Translations under genes and position numbers: made by a program
NCBI RefSeq assembly: GCF_007859735.1
Contig: NZ_SIHI01000001.1
Span: 2,198,119-2,262,118 of the forward strand
DNA from: Thalassoglobus neptunius
Lineage (GTDB): Bacteria; Planctomycetota; Planctomycetia; Planctomycetales; Planctomycetaceae
Direction: 5' to 3'
Length of the DNA stretch: 64,000 nucleotides
Part shown: piece by piece, positions 17,816 to 26,074 of the stretch
How positions within the stretch are numbered: position 1 is the stretch's first letter
How the letters are laid out: every line of letters begins with the position of its first letter
The notes under the pieces: model-generated
The model's database searches: none
Seen by the model: only the letters and a program-made list of their open reading frames with translations
What the model was told of the DNA's origin: nothing

Positions 17816-19534
17816 ATGGCACAGCGCAAACTCGGACAAATTCTGGTCGACCTCGGCTATCTCAATGAAGATCAGCTGTGGGATGTGCTCGAGGAACAGA
17901 AGCAGTCCCCCGGGGAAGTGATTGGCCAGGTTGCCAAACGCATGGGGCTGGTCACTGAAGATCAGATTACCGAAGCGCTGGCTGAGCAGTTTGGGATGCC
18001 GGTGGTTGCCCTGGGCGAAACCACAATCCCGCCGAAAGTGCTCGAACTCGTCCCTGAAACAATGGCGAGCGTTTACAAGATCATGCCTATCTCGCTTCAG
18101 GATAATGTCCTGACAGTTGCGATGGCAGACCCCCAGAACCTCGCGGCTCTCGACGATCTGCGAAACTTTCTGGGATACGATGTTCGCGGGGCTGTGTCAT
18201 CCTTGAACGAAGTCGAAGAGTCGATCGCTCGACACTACGCTTCGCAAGAAGATGACATGGAAAACCTGATGGACCAGCTCGAAGATCTGGATTTCGGGAA
18301 CAAGACGCTGCAAGTCCAGCAGGGTGCCTACGACATCAGTGGTGAAGATGAGATCACAAGCTCTCATCCGATCCGGAAGTTGCTCAACATGGTGATGTTG
18401 CTGGCGATCAAGGATCAGGCCAGCGATATTCATTTCGAACCGTTCGAAGATGAATTCAAGATCCGCGTTCGTGCGGACGGTGTTCTCTACGAAATGGTTC
18501 CTCCGCCACGTCACCTCGCTGCTGCGATCGTCAGTCGAATTAAGGTGATGGCGAACCTCGACATTGCCGAACGACGGTTGCCTCAGGATGGTCGAATCGA
18601 ATTGAACGTCGGGGGAAACCCTGTCGACCTTCGTGTGAGTGTGTTGCCAACGATGTTTGGCGAAGCGGTCGTTATGCGAGTTCTGGACCGGACCGTGGTC
18701 CAGCTGGATCTTGCCAAGATCGGAATGGACCCGCTCACGCTTTCACGTTTCCGCGAGATGATTTTCCGTCCCAACGGAATTGTGCTTGTGACGGGGCCAA
18801 CCGGATCGGGAAAGACGACGACGCTCTATTCCGCGTTGAATGAACTCAACGATATCGAAACCAAACTGATTACGACCGAAGACCCGATCGAATATGACAT
18901 CGACGGGCTGATTCAGGTTCCGATCAATTCTGATATCGACGTCACATTCGCAGCGGCACTGCGAGCCATTTTGCGGCACGACCCCGATAAAATTCTCGTC
19001 GGGGAAATTCGAGACTTCGAGACCGCCGAGATTGCCGTTCAAAGTGCTCTGACCGGACACCTTGTGTTCTCGACGCTTCACACCAACGACGCCCCGTCAG
19101 CGATTACGCGACTTCGCGATATGGGAGTTCCGCCGTTCCTGATCACAGCGACGGTCGAGTCGATTCTTGCTCAGCGGCTTGTGAGAAAAATCTGCGTGGA
19201 GTGCCGAACAGAGTTTGAACCGAGTGACGAACTCCTGATGGAGTTGCAACTGCCAATCGAGCAGGCGCGGAAGTACAAGTTCTACTACGGCAAGGGATGC
19301 CCGCGATGTAACAACGCCGGTTACAAGGGGCGAACCGGTCTCTACGAACTCATGGAAGTCAATGATGACATCCGAGACATGATCTCTTCGAACTCATCTG
19401 TTGATGAAATGCGAAATCTCGCTCGCAGCCACGGAATGACCACCCTTCGTGAAGCGGGGCTGAAACTGATTTTCGATGGGGTCACAACCATTGATGAAGT
19501 GGTTCGCGAAACAGTGATGGAAGATATCGAATAA
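17816..19534 (+). CDS. PilB/GspE-type assembly ATPase (second copy) with MshEN-like N-domain
   Basis: A second assembly ATPase, 572 residues, with AGGA eight bases before the ATG. The N-terminus, RKLGQILVDLGYLNEDQLWDVLEEQ then EVIGQVAKRMGLVTEDQITEALAEQ, fits the duplicated MshEN motif that binds cyclic di-GMP in several homologues. Catalytic motifs are Walker A GPTGSGKTTT (about residue 328), Asp box TEDPIEYD, Walker B ILVGEIRD, His box STLHTND and the tetracysteine CVEC...CPRC. It lies between pilT and pilC. Having two assembly ATPases in one cluster suggests either two filament types or specialised motors. Control by c-di-GMP is an inference from the N-domain only. Confidence 0.93.
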   Translation: MAQRKLGQILVDLGYLNEDQLWDVLEEQKQSPGEVIGQVAKRMGLVTEDQITEALAEQFGMPVVALGETTIPPKVLELVPETMASVYKIMPISLQDNVLTVAMADPQNLAALDDLRNFLGYDVRGAVSSLNEVEESIARHYASQEDDMENLMDQLEDLDFGNKTLQVQQGAYDISGEDEITSSHPIRKLLNMVMLLAIKDQASDIHFEPFEDEFKIRVRADGVLYEMVPPPRHLAAAIVSRIKVMANLDIAERRLPQDGRIELNVGGNPVDLRVSVLPTMFGEAVVMRVLDRTVVQLDLAKIGMDPLTLSRFREMIFRPNGIVLVTGPTGSGKTTTLYSALNELNDIETKLITTEDPIEYDIDGLIQVPINSDIDVTFAAALRAILRHDPDKILVGEIRDFETAEIAVQSALTGHLVFSTLHTNDAPSAITRLRDMGVPPFLITATVESILAQRLVRKICVECRTEFEPSDELLMELQLPIEQARKYKFYYGKGCPRCNNAGYKGRTGLYELMEVNDDIRDMISSNSSVDEMRNLARSHGMTTLREAGLKLIFDGVTTIDEVVRETVMEDIE

Positions 19535-19540
19535 CGGAAT

Positions 19541-19569
19541 CCTCACCGAAGAGAACCATTTTGGTGAGG
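19541..19569 (+). other. Intergenic hairpin between pilB and pilC
   Basis: A 7-bp stem (CCTCACC/GGTGAGG) with a 15-base loop, 7 bp after the ATPase stop codon. There is no T-run, so it is more likely an mRNA-stabilising or processing structure than a terminator. Confidence 0.4.
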
Positions 19570-19660
19570 CCAGTTCACAGAAGATTTATCGATCCAACTT
19601 AATATTCCTTGGGGACGTATCACGGTGCCCCTTCCTCTGTCCTGAACAGGGATCAGCGAA

Positions 19661-20902
19661 ATGCCAGTCTTTCAATATGAAGCGATGGACAACACCGGCC
19701 TCGAGGTCAAGGACACGATCGAGGCGCCAACGGAACAGGAAGCTCAGGCGCTGATCCGTGAGAAGGGGTTTTACGTCACCAAGATCTCGGAGAAGGTGGC
19801 GAAGAAGAAGAAAGATGCCACTAAAAAGCCCCAAGGTCCCAAGAAGAAACAAGCCTTCACGATCGGTGGAGTGAGTGCCAAGAAGCTGACCATGTTCACG
19901 CGGCAGCTGTCGACGCTTCAGGATGCGGGTCTTCCGATTCTGCGAAGCCTCCGCATTCTGGAAGGACAGGAAAAGCCGGGAGCACTCAAAAACTCACTCA
20001 TGGGCGTGATTGAGGATGTCGAGTCCGGGAACACGCTTTCCGAGGCAATGGCCAAACAGCCAAAAGCCTTCGATAACCTCTACGTCAACATGGTGAAAGC
20101 CGGGGAGGCCGGGGGGGCACTCGAAGTCATCCTTCAGCGTCTTGCCGAGTTCAAGGAGCGATCGCAGACATTGAAGCGGAAAGTCCAGGGAGCCATGGTT
20201 TACCCGGTTGCGGTGATCACCGTGGCGACCGGGATTGTGGGCTTCATTATGTACTGGATTATCCCGAAGTTCAAAGAGATCTTCATGGACTTCGGTGTCG
20301 AATTGCCAGCGATTACCGAGTGGCTGATCTACGCCAGCGACTGGGTTGTTAACTACTGGTATCTGATCCCCACGATTCCATTTGCAATGTTCGTGGTGGT
20401 GAAGCTCATTAAGAAGAATAAGACGGGGGCATATATCATAGATAGGATTGTGCTCAAAATCCCGGTGCTCGGTCAGATCGTCAAGAAGTCGACGATTGCG
20501 CGAACGTGTCGGACGTTAGGGACGTTAATCGCGTCGGGGGTGCCGATTCTGGAGGCCCTCTCGATTGCCCGGGACACGGCGGGGAATGAGGTGTTTCGGC
20601 GGGCGTTCGATCATATCTATTCGTCGATTCGCGAAGGGGAGTCGATGGCCGTTCCGCTTCGTGAAACACGCATCACCGACGATCTCGTCGTGAACATGGT
20701 CGATGTCGGTGAGGAGACCGGTGCGCTGGATAACATGCTGTACAAAGTCGCCGACGTGTACGACGAAGAAGTCTCGGTGCTCGTTGAAAGTTTGATCAAC
20801 CTCCTCGAGCCACTCATGGTGGTCGTGCTGGGTCTGATTGTGGGTTTTATCGTGATTGCTCTGTTTATGCCGTTGGTGAAGTTGCTCAACGAACTCTCGT
20901 AG
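19661..20902 (+). CDS. PilC/GspF inner-membrane platform protein
   Basis: The polytopic platform protein that couples the assembly ATPase to prepilin extraction, 413 residues. It carries two T2SSF domains (about residues 75-200 and 280-405), each opening with a signature such as FTRQLSTLQDAGLPILRSL and ARTCRTLGTLIASGVPILEAL, and three main hydrophobic segments. The N-terminus MPVFQYEAMDNTG is typical. A lysine-rich linker (KKKKDATKKPQGPKKKQ) at about residues 48-65 is variable. AGGGA lies eight bases before the ATG. Context: directly downstream of two PilB-type ATPases and PilT and upstream of the prepilins. Confidence 0.94.
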   Translation: MPVFQYEAMDNTGLEVKDTIEAPTEQEAQALIREKGFYVTKISEKVAKKKKDATKKPQGPKKKQAFTIGGVSAKKLTMFTRQLSTLQDAGLPILRSLRILEGQEKPGALKNSLMGVIEDVESGNTLSEAMAKQPKAFDNLYVNMVKAGEAGGALEVILQRLAEFKERSQTLKRKVQGAMVYPVAVITVATGIVGFIMYWIIPKFKEIFMDFGVELPAITEWLIYASDWVVNYWYLIPTIPFAMFVVVKLIKKNKTGAYIIDRIVLKIPVLGQIVKKSTIARTCRTLGTLIASGVPILEALSIARDTAGNEVFRRAFDHIYSSIREGESMAVPLRETRITDDLVVNMVDVGEETGALDNMLYKVADVYDEEVSVLVESLINLLEPLMVVVLGLIVGFIVIALFMPLVKLLNELS

Positions 20903-21093
20903 TTCCTTTGGACACGCAGCGACACCAAAATCCTGTTTGTTTCCGCGACTTGGCACAGTCCATGCGTTACCTGAGACTGTCGTCGGTTCTGGCGGAAAAG
21001 CGAATCATGGCAACACATCAGTAAGAGCAAGACGATACGAGGGTGTAGCGTTTTGCGGCAGAAAGTCAGCCGACACGAAGTGGAGTGGAATTG

Positions 21094-22188
21094 ATGAGAC
21101 AAGCATCTTCATTCACAAGCCAACAAAGACTGAACGGCGTGCCGGCACGGTCTGAGACGGGTGATCGCCGAATGATGCAAGGCGAAAAACGATCAGCGTT
21201 CACGCTTGTGGAACTGGTCGTGGTCATTCTGGTCATCGGAATTCTGATGGCCTTCCTGTTCCCGGCCATCAATCAGGTCATCACCAATTCCCGAGTGGCT
21301 CAAGTCACCGCCGAGATCAAAAGTCTCGACAGTGCTCTGGCCGCCTTCAAAAGCAAATACGGAATCTCACCGCCGAGCCGGTTGCGCCTTTACGAAGAAG
21401 CGGCAGGGTGGGTGAATGATACTTCCCTACAAGCTCGAGAAAGCAAAGCCTATCTGCGTCAAATCTGGCCGGAGATGGACTTCACTTATGCTGCTGCCCC
21501 AACACCTGGGGAACTCGACATCGACGGGGATGGAACAATCCGAGCTGAATCGGACGGACCAATTGTTCTGACCGGAGCAGAATGTCTCGTCTTCTTCCTC
21601 GGTGGAGTTTGTGCCACTGAAGACTCAGCAGGAAACCCAATTCGTAACGCGGACGGATCCCTCGGAACCGCAGCCGCTCCGGCGAAGTGGGCTCCTCTTG
21701 GATTTTCGACAGACCAGACGTTTCCGTTTCGACGAGGCGGAAGTCGCGTTGCTCCGTTTCACGAATTTGATTCCGCGCGGTTGGTCAACGTGAATGATCC
21801 AACGTCCCAGCCTGGTCGGAACATGCCTGAGTATCTCGATTCACTGCCAGGGCAGGTTTCGCCGTACATCTATGCGAGTTCTTACGACGGTCGCGGATAC
21901 AACAAAGACACCATGACGAACGTGTACCTCGACATCGATCTGGGGGCACCGTCATTCGCTTCGCCAACGTCGATTTATCTTTCCAGTGACCCGGATGGGA
22001 GTGTGAACACAGACGTCTCGAACGACGTTCCCTATCAGGCGAATTCCTATCAGATCATCTCCCCAGGTTTTGATAACAGCTATGGAGTGGGAGGACTTTA
22101 CGATCCTGACACCGGATTCGATGCAAATCGAGGTGATGAAAAAGACAACATCACCAACTTCTCAAGCGGCGTCCTGGATTCGAACTAA
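21094..22188 (+). CDS. Prepilin-like protein (GspG-type), large ectodomain
   Basis: A type II secretion/type IV pilin-like protein of about 364 residues. I choose the ATG at 21094 (GGAG eight bases upstream) over the in-frame GTG at 21085. The class III leader is about 35 residues and ends KRSA before FTLVELVVVILVIGILMAFLFP, so the -1 residue is Ala rather than the usual Gly; Glu+5 is kept. The ectodomain is far larger than ordinary GspG (about 140 residues). It contains DIDGDGTIRAESDG, a calcium-type acidic loop. It is the first of five prepilins in a row and is presumed to be processed by a prepilin peptidase encoded elsewhere. Confidence 0.85.
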   Translation: MRQASSFTSQQRLNGVPARSETGDRRMMQGEKRSAFTLVELVVVILVIGILMAFLFPAINQVITNSRVAQVTAEIKSLDSALAAFKSKYGISPPSRLRLYEEAAGWVNDTSLQARESKAYLRQIWPEMDFTYAAAPTPGELDIDGDGTIRAESDGPIVLTGAECLVFFLGGVCATEDSAGNPIRNADGSLGTAAAPAKWAPLGFSTDQTFPFRRGGSRVAPFHEFDSARLVNVNDPTSQPGRNMPEYLDSLPGQVSPYIYASSYDGRGYNKDTMTNVYLDIDLGAPSFASPTSIYLSSDPDGSVNTDVSNDVPYQANSYQIISPGFDNSYGVGGLYDPDTGFDANRGDEKDNITNFSSGVLDSN

Positions 22189-22250
22189 TCCCAGATCAGC
22201 CCCGATTTCAATCTCGGTACTTCTCACGTGACAGCCTCACAGGCAGGACA

Positions 22251-23273
22251 ATGTTGAACAAGCAACCTCATCGACAACAAGATTCAAGACGCGGGTTCAC
22301 GCTGGTCGAACTCCTCGTCGCTCTCGTTGTCATCGGGATCCTGATGGCGTTGATCATCCCGACCATTGGCGGGTTCATGGGAGGCTTCCGTAACAACGCT
22401 GTCGTGAACACGATTTCCCAGGTCGATGCCGTGATTCAGGCACGAGTTGACGCACTCTCCAACCTGGATGTCAGCGTGGAAGCCAAGAAGCTGGCGACCT
22501 TGAACAATTCGCTCGATGAGAAAGAAGCGGAATACCTGATTCGCAAGAACCTGTATCGTCAGGCACTGCCACAGCGAATTGAAGACCTCTTCGGGTTCAA
22601 TGGGGTCGACAATTCTGGCGGGCTGGATGATGCACCCGTCCTGTCAACGTGGCGGAACGAACCTGATTTTGGAAATTTCGAAACGACCACTGATGACAAC
22701 CCACGTGCGTCGGGGAAAATTTTCCTCTACGCCCTCTTGAATGGATCTCAGGTACGGGCGATTCCGGGCGGCAAATCGTATTCACTTCCGGTCTTGAATC
22801 TGGATGACTTGAATCCGAATCATCTCGGCACTGACACAACGAATGACCTACAGTTTCTTATTGACGAATGGAATCAGCCGCTGCGGTTTTACAACTTCCC
22901 AACGGCGCTCGTTCGCCCCGGTGGAGGAACCAATGCCATCAACACTCAAGATGCAGCGCTGTTGATTTCGAATCTTCCGGACGGAAACACGCTGACATCG
23001 GATCCTCTCGACAAGACCAATCTGATTCAGCCGGGAATTTCTTCATCGAACTTTTCCCTGACCTATGCACCGTCAAATTCATTGACCGCACTGGGATTCA
23101 ATCAGGCGAACTACCACACTCCCGCGACCTATTACACCCCGCTCCTCGTATCGATGGGACCTGACGGGTTTCTCGGCATGGGTGAGTCCACGTCGACGAC
23201 TCCTGTCGAACGACTGGGGGATGTGACAAGCCGTGAGCAATTGACAGATAACATCAGCAATCGTCAGCAGTAG
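22251..23273 (+). CDS. Prepilin-like protein, GspG/H-type
   Basis: A prepilin-like protein of 340 residues. The leader ends SRRG before FTLVELLVALVVIGILMALIIP, a canonical Gly(-1), Phe(+1), Glu(+5) prepilin cleavage and methylation site. The remaining roughly 300 residues form an extracytoplasmic domain without a family I recognise. An AGG-containing ribosome site lies before the ATG. The next gene starts 7 bp after its stop, so translation is probably coupled. It likely forms part of the pseudopilus or pilus tip with its neighbours. Confidence 0.86.
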   Translation: MLNKQPHRQQDSRRGFTLVELLVALVVIGILMALIIPTIGGFMGGFRNNAVVNTISQVDAVIQARVDALSNLDVSVEAKKLATLNNSLDEKEAEYLIRKNLYRQALPQRIEDLFGFNGVDNSGGLDDAPVLSTWRNEPDFGNFETTTDDNPRASGKIFLYALLNGSQVRAIPGGKSYSLPVLNLDDLNPNHLGTDTTNDLQFLIDEWNQPLRFYNFPTALVRPGGGTNAINTQDAALLISNLPDGNTLTSDPLDKTNLIQPGISSSNFSLTYAPSNSLTALGFNQANYHTPATYYTPLLVSMGPDGFLGMGESTSTTPVERLGDVTSREQLTDNISNRQQ

Positions 23274-23280
23274 GAAAGTA

Positions 23281-24525
23281 ATGCAAACTTCGCTGCGACA
23301 ATTTGAATACCCCGAACGGCCGGACTCGCGTTCCGCCTTCACGCTGGTCGAATTGCTGGTTGTTGTGACCATCTTTTCGATCCTTGCGACGCTCGTCATT
23401 TCAGGGTTCACCTTGAATGATGGAGATCGGGTCGGGAATAGCCTTTCGACGTTCAAGAACGCGATCGAAGGGGCTCGCTCACGAGCGGTCAGTTCTCAAG
23501 CTGTGCGTGGCCTGCGGCTGTTGACAGATCCGAATAACCCCCGCATCGTGCGAAGCCTGGTTTATGTCGAAAGTCCCGGAACGGACGATGGCCTTTGCGA
23601 TCTGCAATACCTTCCGGGAATGCGATCCTGGAGAGTCGTCAATCTCGACGATCCCAACACGACGAATCTCAATGCTCCCGAGAACCTGACCAATGACACC
23701 TGGAATGAATTTCAGTCTCGAGGGTTGTTGCAACCGGGGCTGCGAATCGAAATTCCTCGCGATAGCGGCAATTGGTACACCGTTCGCCAATTTGGGTTCG
23801 ATGTTTTGGATATACCGGACGTTCTTAGCGCACGACCGACTGAAGATCCAATGACTTTTGATGTCGCGTTGATCTCCGGAATGTATGAGCCTTCGACATT
23901 CGATCCAACTGCGGGAGCTTCGGGGAACTACGTCGCTGCCCGACGGACTCGTGTCCCTTACCGGCTCGAACTCGCTCCAGCCGTGGCGGAAGGGGCGACG
24001 CCGATTCTGCTCGATCCACAAACTTGTATCGATCTGGATGGGTCACGTTTACCGGAATCCTGGCGGCTTCGTGAAGACACGAACCGTAATGGAGTCATCG
24101 ACGGGATGGAGGCGGACCTCAATGATCCGATCACCGGAACCCCGAATGGGCTCTTTGATTTCGTCAACCGCTACTCCAGTCAGATGGACATTCTGTTCGG
24201 ACCCGATGGAACGGTTTACGGAGACCTCCGTTCCTCCGGAATTCTGCACTTCCGACTCTGTTACCTGAGCGATGCAATTCTTGCTGAACCGCTCCGTCAA
24301 AGAGCGTTGTCGTTCGACTATTCGGCAGTTGGAGGCTATCCGAATTTCATCGTTCCGGCGGACCCGGAACGCGAGCACAAGGCATTATCTCTCTTCCCGC
24401 AAACGGGGGCTGTTGTGATCAGCGAGATCTCGCGTAAGAACGACGATGGCAATGAGATCTTCAACGAACGTGTGGACGCAACGCCATTCGAGTTTGCAGT
24501 CCGAGGAAGGGAAGCGAACCAATGA
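23281..24525 (+). CDS. Prepilin-like protein, GspH-type
   Basis: 414 residues; AGGA five bases before the ATG. The leader ends SRSA before FTLVELLVVVTIFSILATLVISGF, again with Ala at -1. The following region (GNSLSTFKNAIEGARSRAVSSQAVRGLRLL) resembles the start of the GspH/FimT fold, where residues after the helix include a RAxA-like motif. The ectodomain carries an acidic EF-hand-like stretch EDTNRNGVIDGMEADL near residue 270. The stop overlaps the next start by four bases (ATGA), indicating coupled translation and an ordered minor-pseudopilin set. Confidence 0.85.
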   Translation: MQTSLRQFEYPERPDSRSAFTLVELLVVVTIFSILATLVISGFTLNDGDRVGNSLSTFKNAIEGARSRAVSSQAVRGLRLLTDPNNPRIVRSLVYVESPGTDDGLCDLQYLPGMRSWRVVNLDDPNTTNLNAPENLTNDTWNEFQSRGLLQPGLRIEIPRDSGNWYTVRQFGFDVLDIPDVLSARPTEDPMTFDVALISGMYEPSTFDPTAGASGNYVAARRTRVPYRLELAPAVAEGATPILLDPQTCIDLDGSRLPESWRLREDTNRNGVIDGMEADLNDPITGTPNGLFDFVNRYSSQMDILFGPDGTVYGDLRSSGILHFRLCYLSDAILAEPLRQRALSFDYSAVGGYPNFIVPADPEREHKALSLFPQTGAVVISEISRKNDDGNEIFNERVDATPFEFAVRGREANQ

Positions 24526-25979
24526 TTCAGATTCCCAAATCGATGCATCAGAAGTGTCAAAACGTCACTTCCAGCGACAGACCTCTGCCCGGCCTGACCG
24601 GTCGAAGCGGGGCCACGCTGGTGGAAGTGTTGATGGCCCTGCTGATTTTCAGCGTCGCCATCACATCCGTCTTCACCCTGTTCCCGATTTCACTGCTGAC
24701 CGCTCTTCGAGCGACTCAGGCGACCAACTCCAAATTCATGGCGGAGAACGTCGTCGAAGCCGTCCGATCACAACCCGGACTCCTCCACCCACCGATTCCT
24801 GGGACTCAGGTCTATCGAGGTGTCTGGCAACCGAATTTTAACTATGCAGTTGGAGATTTCGTCAGTCCCGTCCCGGATTCAGGAGCATTGTTTCCGAAAC
24901 CAAATTTTGTTTATCGGTGCACGATCGGGACCCCATCCATGCCTCCGGGGAACGAACGTTCTGGGTTTACCGAACCTGACTGGCCTCAATCAACTGGCCC
25001 CACAGTTAACGATGGAAATTACACATGGACCCGGGTTGATTATCCGGTCGGTGGGTTCAGTGCGACCGGAGCACACTACGTCGTCGATCCATTGGGGCGA
25101 TATAATAACAGTATCAATCCAACTGATTTCCGTTGGTTTGGTTTTAATAGCAATGCCGTGGTGAACGGAACAGCGATGAACCCCGGGCTTCCTCGAACGA
25201 AGGGTGGGTTCGAAACTTTCGGTACTGCGATTCAGGCTTTCTCGCAACCCGATTCATGGACCGTCCTCGTTGAAACGGTTCCTGTGTCCATTGATTTGAC
25301 CGGCGCAAATCCAACGGTCACGTTTCCCGATGCGGTCGAACTCGACGGAATCCCGATTCCAACAAGTGCTCCATTTCCTGCAACTCCTCCGAGTCCCAAC
25401 TATCGAATGGTTCTCGTCGGAGCTAACGGAGAGCGGACTGCGGTTTCCGGGCTGCTTGGTCGAATCAACCAAACCGTCACCCTGTCGGAGACGAGTTTAC
25501 CGACGTTTATCTCTGCAGCTGCGATTCCCTCAACAGTGCGGATCGAGAATTTTACACCGCGATACACCTACCTGATGACTGTTCGTCAACTCGGGGCAAA
25601 TGTTCCTCCGATTGTCACGGTCGTCATGCTCTTCAATCGGTCGTTCAACCCGGATGATGAACAGGTTTACAAAGCCAATTTCGGAAACAGTTCCTATTCG
25701 GACGACACCGAAGTGACCGGTGCCATTGGTTTCGATCAGGTGAAAATCTCCTGGGCGGGGCTACAAAAGCCGTTGCTGCGGGAGGGGAATTATATCTTCG
25801 ATGCCCGAAATGTGCTGTGGTACAAGATGGCTGACATCAGTGTGAATGAAGCTGGAGAATTCGCAATCATCACGTTAACGGAGTCCGTTCAGGCGTTGAC
25901 GGTCGATACGGGAACACCGGCCAACAGTGTGGGCCGGGCGATTTTGATGCCTGGGATTGTCGATATCTTCGAGTTGTAA
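24522..25979 (+). CDS. Prepilin-like protein, GspI/PilV-type
   Basis: 485 residues, overlapping the previous gene by 4 bp. The membrane segment reads GATLVEVLMALLIFSVAITSVFTLFPISLL. It has Gly at -1, Ala rather than Phe at +1, and Glu at +5. The LVEVLMALLIFSV wording matches the minor pseudopilins GspI and PilV. Its large beta-rich ectodomain contains several Pro-rich stretches and no family I recognise. Its position after a GspH-like protein and before a GspJ-like one matches the order of minor pseudopilins in type II secretion operons. Confidence 0.84.
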   Translation: MIQIPKSMHQKCQNVTSSDRPLPGLTGRSGATLVEVLMALLIFSVAITSVFTLFPISLLTALRATQATNSKFMAENVVEAVRSQPGLLHPPIPGTQVYRGVWQPNFNYAVGDFVSPVPDSGALFPKPNFVYRCTIGTPSMPPGNERSGFTEPDWPQSTGPTVNDGNYTWTRVDYPVGGFSATGAHYVVDPLGRYNNSINPTDFRWFGFNSNAVVNGTAMNPGLPRTKGGFETFGTAIQAFSQPDSWTVLVETVPVSIDLTGANPTVTFPDAVELDGIPIPTSAPFPATPPSPNYRMVLVGANGERTAVSGLLGRINQTVTLSETSLPTFISAAAIPSTVRIENFTPRYTYLMTVRQLGANVPPIVTVVMLFNRSFNPDDEQVYKANFGNSSYSDDTEVTGAIGFDQVKISWAGLQKPLLREGNYIFDARNVLWYKMADISVNEAGEFAIITLTESVQALTVDTGTPANSVGRAILMPGIVDIFEL

Positions 25980-26060
25980 CCGGCATGTCAATGAATGGTT
26001 GCGAACCGACCATACTTTAATTTTCAAGAGAGAACGCAATTCAAGAGATTGAGTTTGACC

Positions 26061-26074
26061 GGCCGAGTGCGGCC
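26061..26074 (+). other. Hairpin abutting an upstream ATG of the GspJ-like gene
   Basis: A 5-bp GC stem (GGCCG/CGGCC) with loop AGTG that ends exactly one base before the ATG at 26075. It would hinder ribosome access to that start. The in-frame ATG at 26099 is an alternative. Confidence 0.35.

Noticed and set aside
16907..17839. A minus-strand open frame opposite pilT and the second pilB start
   Set aside because: It is antisense to well-conserved ATPase motifs and has no conserved-looking sequence.
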